From DATFYM01 sp035315065 (GTDB lineage: Bacteria; Acidobacteriota; Terriglobia; UBA7540), in the NCBI GenBank assembly GCA_035315065.1, contig DATFYM010000028.1, positions 1-38,011 of the forward strand: 38,011 bases of DNA, read 5' to 3'. The notes below the pieces were generated by a model, which searched no databases, had not been told where the DNA came from, and was given only the letters and a program-made list of their open reading frames with translations. Below are positions 15,798-23,336 of the stretch, in pieces. Each line of letters opens with the position of its first letter. The first letter of the stretch is position 1. Position numbers and translations under genes: made by a program.

Positions 15798-15846
15798 TTC
15801 TGCCTTCCGCCTACTGCCGACTGCTTACCGCCGACTGCCTACTGCC
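15798..15846 (-). repeat. heptamer array, GGCAGTA word, 3' of a minus-strand gene
   Basis: On the minus strand, GGCAGTAGGCAGTCGGCGGT and further units begin immediately after the TAA of the hydrolase-like gene at 15847. The G-rich strand again follows the sense strand of the upstream gene. Confidence 0.85.
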
Positions 15847-16752
15847 TTAATGATCGGCGCTCTTGACGTCGGGGCATTGGGGATTCCTCTGGACCCATGT
15901 CGCCCCGTTGTTGTCCACGCGCAGGACATCAATCGGCTCGCCCACGAACTTCGGGTATTTGACGATCTCCAGTCGAATGAGCTGCTCGATGGCCTGCGGG
16001 ATGTCCGCTTTCCAAATCTCATGGGCATGGGCGTCAGCGTATGCGGCCATTTCTTCGTTAAGGCCCAAGAAGGCTGCCAAGTTCCCGCCCGGGCAGTCCC
16101 CCGGACAGTCGTCTGGATGCGTAGCAATGGAGACCTTTCCCGAGGTCGAAGCGCTGGCCATGAATTGCCTTACCAGGACTACGGAAGAGCCCTTCTCGAT
16201 GCCAACGAAAGCGACTTCCAGTGCGGCCTTTCCCTCGATGTATTTCGAGTAGTCAGCGGGAAGGCGGTCGTGCATGTCCTGCATGGCGGCCGAGAGCGCA
16301 GGTTGCACCTGCTTTTCGAAGGCAGCAACTCGCTCTTCGATGGTGCCGGGGCCCTTCAGGCTGTCGCGAGCAATGGTGAAGGCGTCGAACTGGACGGGTT
16401 CACTGGCGAAATACGTCCTGTAAGTTCCAGAGGATGCGACGAATATGTCACCCACTTGGCGGATCTTACACGCCGAAGACGTCTGATCCGCGCCGGTGCC
16501 TCGCAGCACCTCCTTGCTGTCGGCTCCGATGAAGACCCCGGTCGGAATCTTGACCACAACGATGGCCGTTGCAGCCGCGCGGCTCAGAGGAAAGGTGAGG
16601 AGTGCAAGCGTCAGGGCCAAGCACCACGCACCATGCGCTCTGGAAGCACGGGACCGGCCTTGGTACGGCCAGATCCGAAGGCGGGCGACACCGTCACGGA
16701 CCTTGTGACACGCGGTAATGATGTGAGCCATGACGGCGTAACGTCTTTTCAT
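15847..16752 (-). CDS. Secreted Ntn-hydrolase-like protein (proteasome/HslV-like fold)
   Basis: A hydrophobic segment (WCLALTLALLTFPL) ends in SRAAA, a good signal-peptidase site, and the next residue is Thr. From that Thr (residue 62 for the start used here) the sequence is TAIVVVKIPTGVFIGADSKE, then CKIRQVGDIFVASSGTY. Numbered from the Thr, Asp is at 17, Lys at 35 and Ser-Gly at 47-48, close to T1, D17, K33 and G47 of proteasome beta subunits and HslV. The rest (about 200 residues) has no motif I recognise. The start is uncertain: ATG 16752 has GGAG upstream but gives a long N-region; the frame is open to a GTG at 16827. It is the only gene on this strand within the phage block, so it may be a moron or an insertion. 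Confidence 0.6.
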   Translation of the reverse strand: MKRRYAVMAHIITACHKVRDGVARLRIWPYQGRSRASRAHGAWCLALTLALLTFPLSRAAATAIVVVKIPTGVFIGADSKEVLRGTGADQTSSACKIRQVGDIFVASSGTYRTYFASEPVQFDAFTIARDSLKGPGTIEERVAAFEKQVQPALSAAMQDMHDRLPADYSKYIEGKAALEVAFVGIEKGSSVVLVRQFMASASTSGKVSIATHPDDCPGDCPGGNLAAFLGLNEEMAAYADAHAHEIWKADIPQAIEQLIRLEIVKYPKFVGEPIDVLRVDNNGATWVQRNPQCPDVKSADH

Positions 16753-16964
16753 TTTGCGGGACTCCATGGCCTCAGCCAATTGACGGCATACCTGCCGCCT
16801 CAAACGTGCGCCTCGGCCCTCGTTCACAGTTTAGCACGTCAGGGCCGCATAGGTGACAAGGCCGGTCCAGCGTGGGAAGAAAGTCCAGCGTGGGAAGAAA
16901 AGACAAAGGCAAAAGGCAAAGAGCCTGCCCTGATCGGAGCGAAGGGGCAAAAGGCAAAGCGAGT

Positions 16965-17003
16965 AGCCCCGGAGCGGCGACAGAATTTAGCCCAGGGCGC
17001 GAG
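16965..17003 (+). repeat. REP-like hairpin, diverged
   Basis: AGCCCCGGAGCGGCGACAGA then AGCCCAGGGCGCGAG; the first stem is mutated and the second truncated, again at a junction with a long inverted repeat. Confidence 0.55.
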
Positions 17004-17150
17004 AAGCTGTGAAGGAATTAAACACAGAGGTGCAGAGGCACAGAGAAGGAGTGAGAAGATTACATGCGATGTCATTTAGACGCTTGTCATTCTTCTCTGT
17101 GCCTCTGCGCCTCTGTGTTGGAAGCTCCTTCGCAATTATTTCACACTTTC
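17004..17150. repeat. inverted repeat with CACAGAGG arms
   Basis: AACACAGAGGTGCAGAGGCA (17021 on) pairs with GCCTCTGCGCCTCTGTGTT (ending 17119), loop about 50 bp; the outer parts (GCTGTGAAGGAATTA, AATTATTTCACAC) also pair imperfectly. Non-coding, MITE-like. The rest of 16753-17207 has no gene. Confidence 0.7.
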
Positions 17151-17166
17151 TAAGGACTAGAGGCCA

Positions 17167-17207
17167 CGGACAAAAGACAAAGGACTAAGGACTAAGGACT
17201 AAGGACT
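17167..17207 (+). repeat. heptamer array, AAGGACT word, abutting a start codon
   Basis: ACTAAGGACTAAGGACTAAG continues directly into the ATG at 17208. The repeated AAGGA is a Shine-Dalgarno core at a usable distance from the start. Confidence 0.8.
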
Positions 17208-17540
17208 ATGGATATGCCCACCAGCGTACGCAACAAAGAGTTGATTCGAGGCAAGATCCTCTACTACCTCACCATGATCTATCCGCGCTCGGCGACGTTG
17301 CCGCTGCTTCAGGGAGAGCTGGACATGTTCGGCTACCCCATTCCCATGGAGGACTTGCAGTTCCAGGTCACCTACCTCATCGAGAAAGGGCTGGCTGAGG
17401 CCGAGTCGGTGCGTGGACCCGTCCCTCGCCGTCAAGTGACGCTGGTGAAAGCGACCACAAAGGGGATCGACACCTACGATGGGCGCGTCGACGCCGACAC
17501 GGGCGTCTACTTCGAGCCCCGGGACCGAGGAATGCAGTAA
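17208..17540 (+). CDS. Small winged-helix-like phage protein, paralogue A
   Basis: 110 residues. It shares a pattern with the products at 18630 and 25053: an N-terminal helix pair (IRGKILYYLTMIYPRSATLP), a LQFQVTYLIEKGLAEAE stretch, then VKATTKGIDTYDGRVDADTG at the C-terminus. The layout looks like a winged helix, with a three-helix core followed by a beta hairpin, and suggests DNA or protein binding. Function unknown. Followed by an HTH-type gene at 17784. The start is decided by the abutting AAGGACT array; ATG 17214 is an alternative. The stop TAA falls inside a GCAGTAA unit. Confidence 0.6.
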   Translation: MDMPTSVRNKELIRGKILYYLTMIYPRSATLPLLQGELDMFGYPIPMEDLQFQVTYLIEKGLAEAESVRGPVPRRQVTLVKATTKGIDTYDGRVDADTGVYFEPRDRGMQ

Positions 17541-17693
17541 GCAGTAGGCAGAAAGCAGTAGGCAGAAGGCATGAAAGGGTAAAGGGTGAAGGGTAAAGGG
17601 TAAAGGATGAAGGGTAAGGATGAAGGGGCATAGGGAAGGGTAAGAGGTGTTTTCACATTTTACCCTTTACCCTTTACCCTTCACCCTTTACAC
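17537..17693 (+). repeat. heptamer arrays: GGCAGTA, then GGGTAAA / TTTACCC hairpin
   Basis: GCAGTAAGCAGTAGGCAGAA begins in the stop codon of the upstream gene; GGGTAAA/GGGTGAA units (17577-17643) then face TTTACCC/TTCACCC units (17658-17691). Confidence 0.85.
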
Positions 17694-17783
17694 GACAGGG
17701 GTTGGGGAAGGGAGGGGTGGTTGGTTCTACCGACCACTGGCCACTACATCAGCCACTGATTTCGAAGAACGGAGGTCGTGAGT

Positions 17784-18227
17784 ATGAAACCGACAGCCGA
17801 ATCACTAAAGAAGGAACCGGCTACGCTTCGCAAGCAAGTGTTCGATCTGTCCGCCGACTTGCGGCGGATGGTGGAGAGGATGCTGGGCCAAGGGATGTCG
17901 TTTGAAGATACGGCGGCGGCACTGAACCAGCGGGGCTACACGGGAATCAACGTGGAGTCCGTGGAAGTCTTCTTCCGGGCCAACCCAAAGATCCAGCAGG
18001 AGCGGATCCGGTTTCAACTGGCCACCGCGCAGGCCCTCAAGCTGGCGCTGCTCGATCCGGAATCCGAGCAGGGCGAACTGGCGGATGCGGCGCTGTTCAC
18101 CGGGTTGGTCGATCTCACCCGGCGCGGCGTTCGCTTCCACTTGCCGGGCCTGGAGAAACTCGCGGCGGCCGCCAAAGAAAGCCTCCTCGCGCCGGCCACC
18201 AAGAAGGGGCTAGGGGCGAGGGGATGA
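17784..18227 (+). CDS. HTH phage protein, terminase-small-subunit-like (member 1)
   Basis: 147 residues. LRRMVERMLGQGMSFEDTAA, then ALNQRGYTGINVESVEVFF, reads as a helix-turn-helix of the type in Mu gp27/DUF3486 proteins (helix, Gly-x-Ser, helix, RGY, recognition helix). The C-terminal helices (RIRFQLATAQALKLALLDPE; LEKLAAAAKES) could mediate oligomerisation. GGAGG eight bases before ATG 17784 decides the start over GTG 17778. Related HTH segments are in the products at 19064, 20079 and 25465. Whether this is a packaging subunit or a regulator cannot be told. Confidence 0.55.
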   Translation: MKPTAESLKKEPATLRKQVFDLSADLRRMVERMLGQGMSFEDTAAALNQRGYTGINVESVEVFFRANPKIQQERIRFQLATAQALKLALLDPESEQGELADAALFTGLVDLTRRGVRFHLPGLEKLAAAAKESLLAPATKKGLGARG

Positions 18228-18232
18228 AAGCA

Positions 18233-18600
18233 ATTTTGGATTTTGGATTTTGGATTGAAGACGGAGTCGCCCGACTGCGAGCGTGTTTTGGGTTCTCGAT
18301 TCCGGACCTTGGATTCCTAGATCCGATTTCCTTTTTTCGGATCTGGCAGTGAAGGACGAAATCGCCCCATTGAGCGCGCTGCCGAAACGGCGGGAGCTTG
18401 GCGCTTGGACGCAAGTCCCCGCGGCGGTGGCGCGCTCGATTCTCTCGATTTTGGATTTTGGATTTTGGATTTTGGATTGAAGAACAGCTATTACTCCGAT
18501 TTTGGATGTTGGGTTTTGCGTTGAAGAGGGAATTAACGCGGCTTTGAATTGAAGAGAGCAAGAAGAACGGTGTCGTCTTCAATCCAAAATCCAAAATCGG
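18233..18600 (+). repeat. heptamer hairpin, GGATTTT / AAAATCC
   Basis: TTTTGGATTTTGGATTGAAG-type blocks at 18233-18258 and 18438-18480, single degenerate units to 18540, and a complementary CAATCCAAAATCCAAAATCG near 18580-18598. The spacer between 18260 and 18435 is non-repetitive and without a gene. Confidence 0.8.
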
Positions 18601-18629
18601 ACTAAACGAAGGACCAAAGGACAAAGACA

Positions 18630-18941
18630 ATGCCTGAATATGCCAACGAAGTACAGACGGAAGCGCAGCGCGGGCTCCTGCTCAAGGTGCTAGTGAGCTG
18701 GCGCATGGAATGGCTGCCGTTCTCGGAGATGCGTATCCAAATGCTGCGCCGGCTCGGTTATGTCGTTCCCGACGAGCACCTTCAGTTTCACCTGAAGTAC
18801 CTGCAAGCTAGCGGTTATGCGGAGATCAAGCACCTCCGGGCCGGCCGCGCCGACTACGAGCTAACCACGGTGCGGGCCACGCCCAAAGGGGTTGATCTGG
18901 TGGAGGGCCGGCTACCGTCCGATGCCGGGGTGGCGTTTTGA
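18630..18941 (+). CDS. Small winged-helix-like phage protein, paralogue B
   Basis: 103 residues, paralogous to 17208 and 25053: QRGLLLKVLVSWRMEWLPFS, LQFHLKYLQASGYAEIKHL, then TVRATPKGVDLVEGRLPSDA. The conserved C-terminal signature is RAT-x-KG-x-D-x-x-x-GR-x-x-x-D-x-G. AAAGGACAAAGACA precedes the ATG; these are heptamer-like GGACAAA units acting as Shine-Dalgarno. Followed by the HTH gene at 19064, repeating the A-plus-HTH order. Function unknown, probably nucleic-acid binding. Confidence 0.6.
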   Translation: MPEYANEVQTEAQRGLLLKVLVSWRMEWLPFSEMRIQMLRRLGYVVPDEHLQFHLKYLQASGYAEIKHLRAGRADYELTTVRATPKGVDLVEGRLPSDAGVAF

Positions 18942-18950
18942 AGAATTGCG

Positions 18951-19025
18951 CCATTGAATCATTGAGTCATTGAAGGAGAACTTTTTTTCAATGGCTCAAT
19001 GACTCAATGACCCGATGACTCAATT
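18951..19025 (+). repeat. heptamer hairpin, TCATTGA / TCAATGA
   Basis: CATTGAATCATTGAGTCATT, then TCAATGGCTCAATGACTCAA; the two halves pair around a CTTTTTTT-containing loop. Lies between a stop and the next start. Confidence 0.8.
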
Positions 19026-19063
19026 CACCCCTAGTTCCTGGTCCCTTTACCGAGGTGAAGAAC

Positions 19064-19786
19064 ATGGAAACGCTGAGCACCACAACGAAAATGCAACAAC
19101 TCGACGCCAAAAACCCGGGCTTGCTGGCGATCCTGGACGAGCACCTCGACAAACGCAAGAGACCCTCGTGGATCGCCGGCAAGCTTTCCAGCCGGTACCT
19201 GGTCGCGGTCACCATCCAGGACATCGTGGATTATATCGGCCAAAAGTGGGCGAAGGCGGCAGAGCCGGGAATCGGGGAACACGCGGGAGTGGGGAATCGG
19301 GAATCGGGAATCGGGGAAAAACGCCAGCCTGAGAAGTCGCGCCCTGTATGCCCTATACCGTCTACCGTCTGCCCGTCTCAGGCGGAATCGGGAATCGGGA
19401 GTGGGGAGTCGGGAATCGGGGAAAAACGCCAGCCTGAGAAGTCGCGCCCTGTATGCCCTATGCCGTCTACCGTCTGCCAGTCTAAGGCGGAAGCGGAAAT
19501 CGGGGCGAAGACGACGCAGCCCGAAGGCCCGGTTGAGTCTTGCGAGGGAGCAGCGAGGGAGAGTGGGGTTCTTTTCGCGACCCCCGGCTCCGTGCTCGCG
19601 ACCCCCGCCTCTGCTACTCCCGACTCCCTACTCCCGACTCCCGTGCGGGTCCTGAAAGCCAAGCCCCCGAAGCGCGCTTCGACCAAGCCGCGGAAGCGGC
19701 GCGCCGAGTTGCTGGAATTGCAGGTCACCCTGGTGCAGACGTGCCTGATTGAAGGCCCTTCGAGAATGGATTCACTGGGTGGTTGA
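19064..19786 (+). CDS. HTH phage protein with repeat-expanded tail (member 2)
   Basis: 240 residues. The N-terminal 60 (DAKNPGLLAILDEHLDKRKR with PSWIAGKLSSRYLVAVTIQD) align with the product at 20079 and with the gp27-like HTH pattern. The tail is built from GGGAATC heptamers and a roughly 102-bp tandem duplication: EKRQPEKSRPVCPIPSTVC occurs twice with one changed residue. A basic stretch (KAKPPKRASTKPRKRR) and a final helix follow. GAGGTGA six bases before ATG 19064 sets the start. The N-terminus is likely real; the middle looks like tolerated repeat expansion. Confidence 0.5.
   Translation: METLSTTTKMQQLDAKNPGLLAILDEHLDKRKRPSWIAGKLSSRYLVAVTIQDIVDYIGQKWAKAAEPGIGEHAGVGNRESGIGEKRQPEKSRPVCPIPSTVCPSQAESGIGSGESGIGEKRQPEKSRPVCPMPSTVCQSKAEAEIGAKTTQPEGPVESCEGAARESGVLFATPGSVLATPASATPDSLLPTPVRVLKAKPPKRASTKPRKRRAELLELQVTLVQTCLIEGPSRMDSLGG
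19278..19485 (+). repeat. in-frame GGGAATC heptamers and 102-bp tandem duplication
   Basis: GGGAATCGGGAATCGGGAAT at about 19292-19316 and a related block at 19388-19424. Each is followed by a near-identical stretch beginning AAAAACGCCAGCCTGAGAAG. All of it lies inside the gene at 19064. Confidence 0.75.
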
Positions 19787-19820
19787 ATTTTGGATTTTGG
19801 ATTTTGGATTTTGGATTGAA
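19787..19820 (+). repeat. heptamer array, GGATTTT word
   Basis: Four units (TTTTGGATTTTGGATTTTGG) that begin directly at the TGA of the preceding gene. Confidence 0.85.
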
Positions 19821-19931
19821 GAACGGGATCTTTTGGGATTCAGGTGGCCGCCGGTACGAGCAATAGGCCAGTGAGAACTGAGAGCTGGAACTGAAGACCG
19901 AGAACCACACATGGCGTTAGAAATCAGTCCG

Positions 19932-20023
19932 CATGTCATTCTGAGCGCAGCGAAGAATCCCTCTTTGGTTTTTCCCATCGCTCCAATTGAAGAGAGATTC
20001 TTCGCTGCGCTCAGAATGACATG
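19932..20023. mobile_element. MITE-like inverted repeat, CATTCTGAGCG family, copy 1
   Basis: CATGTCATTCTGAGCGCAGC... pairs with ...GCTGCGCTCAGAATGACATG; arms about 33 bp, loop about 25 bp. A second copy with near-identical arms is at 34773-34888. Confidence 0.8.
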
Positions 20024-20078
20024 CTCGAGGGTTTTCCACACCAATCTATGACGTTGGTAGAAGGACCGAAGAAAGCCG

Positions 20079-20912
20079 ATGGCAAAGATCAGTTACACGA
20101 AGAAATTCGAGAAGCTCGATGCCGAGCACCCCGGCTTATTAGAGACTCTGGAAGCCGGCATCGATGAACGAAAACACGTGTCATGGATTAGCCAGAAGAT
20201 CGCGACCCACCACAAAGTATCGGTGAAAATCGCGGACATTGAAGGCTACATCGGCGAGAAATTTGGAACCGACCCCGCGCTGGAGTTGCCCGAGTTAGGG
20301 GACTTGCCGCTCGGACCCGGTCGGAAACCGCCGAAGCGCGCTGGAGCGAAGGACGCGGAGGAGCATGCCGCCGAAGCCGGTGCGGGTGAGCCTCGCACCA
20401 CACAGCCAGCCACCGAGCAGCCGGGCGTCGATCGGCGGGCGATCGCCAATGCGATTGATGAAGCATTATTGCTGGCCTTTAAAGAGAAGTCAACTTTGGT
20501 GGTGGATGAGGCGCTGAAGAATCCCAAGAGCGACGCCGCCGAGATCGTACGGGTCGCCGTCCAGAACAGCATGATGCGAGACAGCGGCAAATTCGAAGAC
20601 GTCGACATCATGGAGCGCTACGAGGCCGACACCAAATTCCGGGAGACCGAGGCCAAGCTGCGACTGTCCGTATCGGCCCAGTACAGGGCCGAGACGGAGC
20701 GTATGCAGACGCAAAGCGAACTCGTGAGGGCACAGGCCGAGCTCGTGAAGGCTCGCCAAGACGCCGCGGTGGAACTTGAGAAGGTACAGCAGAGGGTGGC
20801 TCGCGGGCAGGCTCCGAACTTGGAGGAAATGGTCCGGAAACTTTCGGCCGCCATCGGCATTAGCGGCCCCTTGATTCCCCGAGTGGAAAAGGAAGCCCAG
20901 CCGGGCACGTAG
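20079..20912 (+). CDS. gp27/DUF3486-like terminase small subunit candidate (member 3)
   Basis: 277 residues. N-terminus DAEHPGLLETLEAGIDERKH, then VSWISQKIATHHKVSVKIAD, the same HTH pattern as 17784, 19064 and 25465. A Pro/Ala/Glu-rich linker (about 75-125) leads to an alpha-helical body with DRRAIANAIDEALLLAFKEK and a long coiled coil (ETERMQTQSELVRAQAELVK and onward). An HTH followed by a helical oligomerisation region, placed directly before the terminase large subunit, is the layout of Mu-type small terminases. GAAGGACCGAAGAAAGCCG lies before the ATG. Confidence 0.55.
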   Translation: MAKISYTKKFEKLDAEHPGLLETLEAGIDERKHVSWISQKIATHHKVSVKIADIEGYIGEKFGTDPALELPELGDLPLGPGRKPPKRAGAKDAEEHAAEAGAGEPRTTQPATEQPGVDRRAIANAIDEALLLAFKEKSTLVVDEALKNPKSDAAEIVRVAVQNSMMRDSGKFEDVDIMERYEADTKFRETEAKLRLSVSAQYRAETERMQTQSELVRAQAELVKARQDAAVELEKVQQRVARGQAPNLEEMVRKLSAAIGISGPLIPRVEKEAQPGT

Positions 20913-20922
20913 ACAAGGAGAG

Positions 20923-20949
20923 GTAGCGCGGGCGTGACGCCCGCGCTAC
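20923..20949. repeat. perfect hairpin between small and large terminase genes
   Basis: GTAGCGCGGGCG-TGA-CGCCCGCGCTAC, a 12-bp stem with a three-base loop and no T-tract; probably an RNA-level hairpin or a REP-like unit and not a terminator. Confidence 0.75.
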
Positions 20950-20974
20950 GTCCGGTGCAGAGGGAAGAGCAAGC

Positions 20975-23044
20975 GTGAAGGAAGAGACAACAAAACGCGC
21001 ACAGGCATTGTCGCTTGAAGAAAAGCAGGCGCGATTGCGGGATGAGAATCTCCGGCGAAAGGCAAAAGGAAGAGGGAAGGACAAAACGGCAAAGGGTGCG
21101 CCGGGACTCCCGGTTGGGCATCGACCGGAACCACTAGGATCGTCGGATCGAGACCCACAGGGCGGTTATGAGAACTGCGAAGACGCTCAACAAAACCAGG
21201 ACAACGGACAGTGGAAGCCCGATCCATCGGCCGACAGCCTGTGCCAGTTCCCCGAACAGCGCCATGACGAACAGGGCGGCTCCGAGCCGGACGAAGGGCT
21301 GAAGGGAGCGAAAGAGCCCCCGCATAGCCCGGATCATACCACACATGAGTCGGATGGTGGCCTCTCGGCAAAAGGCAAGGGCGGAGCGAGCAACAGGACC
21401 ACAGAACGGGCGTCGGAATTGCCGATTGAAAATCAACCGGAGGACTTTTGCGGAATCGTCAATCCTCAATCGTCAATCGGCGATTCGCCCGCGAACCCCG
21501 AGCCCCGAATGCCGGAGCCCGGGGCCGCGAAAGCCGAAGTCCGAGCGCCGAGTCCCGAGGTCGAAGTCGTGGAGCCCCAACTGGTCAACTCCACCAAGCT
21601 CCGGTCTTACCAAAATCGCTGGTCGTGCGATCCGTCACGGTTCGCCATTGCCGTGAAGGCGGCGCAGATTGGCTTTTCGACGGCTACGGCGGCGTGGGCG
21701 GTGAGTCGGTGCCTGCTGATTCCACTGCGGAACATCATCTTCCTTTCGCGCTCCGAACGGCAGTCGCGCGAGTTGGCGGAAAAGGCCAAGCAGTGGCTGC
21801 AGGGCTATGAGGGCGCGGTCGCCGAATACGCCCCCGATGGCTATTTCGAGGGCACGTCGATGCTGCAACACGAGATTCGCTTTCCCAACGGCTCGCGCAT
21901 CATCGTGCTGGCGGCGAATCCCGATACGGCGCGCGGCTATACCGGCGACGTGGTGCTGGACGAGTTTGCCTTTCATCAGGATTCGCAGTCCATTTTCACG
22001 GCCGTCTATCGCCAGGTGTCGCTGGGCTACTCGATGCGCATTCTCTCCACGCCCAACGGCCCACAGGGAAAGTTCTATGAGCTGGCCAAGAGTCTTAGCT
22101 TCGACACGGGCGTGCGCCCCACCAGCCAGCCGGTGAAGACGAAAGCCTGGTCGGGACACTGGGTGAATATCCACCTGGCCGTGGAGGAAGGCTGCCCGCT
22201 GGATGTCGAGATGGTGCAGGCCGGCTGCGACCAGCAGACCTGGCTCCAGGAATACTGCTGCCAGTTCGTCTCCGAAGGGTCGACGTGGATCCCGCCGGAG
22301 CTGTATCAGCAGTGTGTGTCTTCCGAGGCCGGCACTGAGTTCGCCGGGGCAGGAATTGATTCATTGAATCATTGGTCCATTGATCCATTAAAGAGCAAGG
22401 GCAATGAATCAATGAACCAATGGCGTAATGAACCAATCCTCTACGCAGGTTGGGACATCGCCCGCAATCACGATTTGTCTGTGATTTGGCTGACCGAGTT
22501 GCTGGGCGACGTCACCTGGACGCGCGGAGTGGTGGAGATGCGCAACATGCCCACACCGGACCAAATTCGCGAGGCCCGCTCCCTCATGCCGTTTGTGCGG
22601 CGCATGGAGATTGACAAGGGCGGCATGGGCCTCGCGATCTACGAGGCGCTGGCGCGGGATTTTCCCGGCCAGGTGGAAGGCATTCAGTTCACGGCGGCCA
22701 AGAAGGAAACCATGGCCGTACTCGCCAAGCGGCGTATGGAAGAGGGAAAAGTCCGGTTGCCGGACCGCGAGCAGATCCGGCAGTCGTTTCGCGCTGTGCG
22801 CAAGTCCGTCAACTGCCTTGGCCAGGCGCGCTTTGACGCCGAGCACGACATCCGGTTCGGCCACGCCGACCATTGGTGGGCTTTTTGCTTGGCCGAAGCA
22901 GCGGCCGAACAACCGGTGTATCACCTGCGGCACGTGGGCGCGGTAATTGGCAATCCGGTGATCGCCGGACTCCGGTCCACAGGGCTGATACCGTCGGAGG
23001 CCGGAAGCGCGGTTCCCGGGCGCATGTTGGAGTTTCCGACGTGA
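20975..23044 (+). CDS. Phage terminase large subunit (Mu gp28-like)
   Basis: 689 residues from a GTG. ATPase: a deviant Walker A KAAQIGFST (228-236), Walker B VVLDEFAF (D329, E330) and coupling motif STPNG. Nuclease: YAGWDIARNHD (D494), MEIDKGGMG and the terminal RFGHADHWW, an RNase H-like triad. It packages DNA into proheads, docking on the portal. Two oddities: about 200 extra hydrophilic N-terminal residues before the usual SYQNRWSCDPSRF opening, and a heptamer insertion (residues about 461-488, SLNHWSIDPLKSKGNESMNQ) in the linker between ATPase and nuclease. The frame stays open, so it may be functional. The true start could be far downstream of 20975. Confidence 0.85.
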   Translation: MKEETTKRAQALSLEEKQARLRDENLRRKAKGRGKDKTAKGAPGLPVGHRPEPLGSSDRDPQGGYENCEDAQQNQDNGQWKPDPSADSLCQFPEQRHDEQGGSEPDEGLKGAKEPPHSPDHTTHESDGGLSAKGKGGASNRTTERASELPIENQPEDFCGIVNPQSSIGDSPANPEPRMPEPGAAKAEVRAPSPEVEVVEPQLVNSTKLRSYQNRWSCDPSRFAIAVKAAQIGFSTATAAWAVSRCLLIPLRNIIFLSRSERQSRELAEKAKQWLQGYEGAVAEYAPDGYFEGTSMLQHEIRFPNGSRIIVLAANPDTARGYTGDVVLDEFAFHQDSQSIFTAVYRQVSLGYSMRILSTPNGPQGKFYELAKSLSFDTGVRPTSQPVKTKAWSGHWVNIHLAVEEGCPLDVEMVQAGCDQQTWLQEYCCQFVSEGSTWIPPELYQQCVSSEAGTEFAGAGIDSLNHWSIDPLKSKGNESMNQWRNEPILYAGWDIARNHDLSVIWLTELLGDVTWTRGVVEMRNMPTPDQIREARSLMPFVRRMEIDKGGMGLAIYEALARDFPGQVEGIQFTAAKKETMAVLAKRRMEEGKVRLPDREQIRQSFRAVRKSVNCLGQARFDAEHDIRFGHADHWWAFCLAEAAAEQPVYHLRHVGAVIGNPVIAGLRSTGLIPSEAGSAVPGRMLEFPT
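22357..22438 (+). repeat. TCATTGA/TCAATGA heptamer hairpin inside the terminase gene
   Basis: GATTCATTGAATCATTGGTC pairs with the later GGGCAATGAATCAATGAACC block. The insert is divisible by three and encodes the linker between the ATPase and nuclease domains. The same word is used in the intergenic array at 18951. Confidence 0.75.
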
Positions 23045-23046
23045 AT

Positions 23047-23095
23047 GTCGGGAATAGGGAGTCGGGAGTAGGGAATAGGGAGTAGGGAATAGGGA
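23047..23095 (+). repeat. heptamer array, GGGAATA/GGGAGTA word
   Basis: GGGAATAGGGAGTCGGGAGT and further units from the terminase stop codon to a REP-like hairpin. Confidence 0.85.
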
Positions 23096-23142
23096 AGCCG
23101 CGGAGCGGCGAAATGGCGTAGCCCAGGGTGAAAGGCCTGAGG
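23096..23142 (+). repeat. REP-like double hairpin
   Basis: GCCGCGGAGCGGC intact; the second stem AGCCCAGGGTGAAAGGCCTG is mutated. Confidence 0.7.
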
Positions 23143-23159
23143 CTGGAGTTTCTACATTC

Positions 23160-23216
23160 TTCAGCCCTCTCCCTTGGGGAGAGGGTGGCGAGCGTAGCGA
23201 GCCGGGTGAGGGGTTG
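23160..23216 (+). repeat. CCTCTCCC hairpin element
   Basis: CCCTCTCCCTTGGGGAGAGG, then GCGAGCGTAGCGAGC and a GGGTGAGGGG end. The family recurs twice as the arms of the hairpin at 37227-37376. Confidence 0.75.
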
Positions 23217-23336
23217 CTGAAAGGTCCTTTTTTTTGGATAGGAGCGGCCGCGGGGAGTGGGAAGAAAAGAGAGATGAGAAATCAAAGATCAAAAATGAGA
23301 AAGCACAAATGAAGACTCGCAATCGTCAGATCGCGA

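Noticed and set aside
15676..17079. 467-codon plus-strand open frame
   Set aside because: It begins in repeat DNA, runs antisense through the hydrolase-like gene, and its protein is typical antisense and repeat translation. The minus-strand gene has a signal peptide and catalytic motifs.
17577..17691. Telomere-like repeats (GGGTAAA)
   Set aside because: Internal, short, paired with the complementary arm and only one of many heptamer words, so not a chromosome end.
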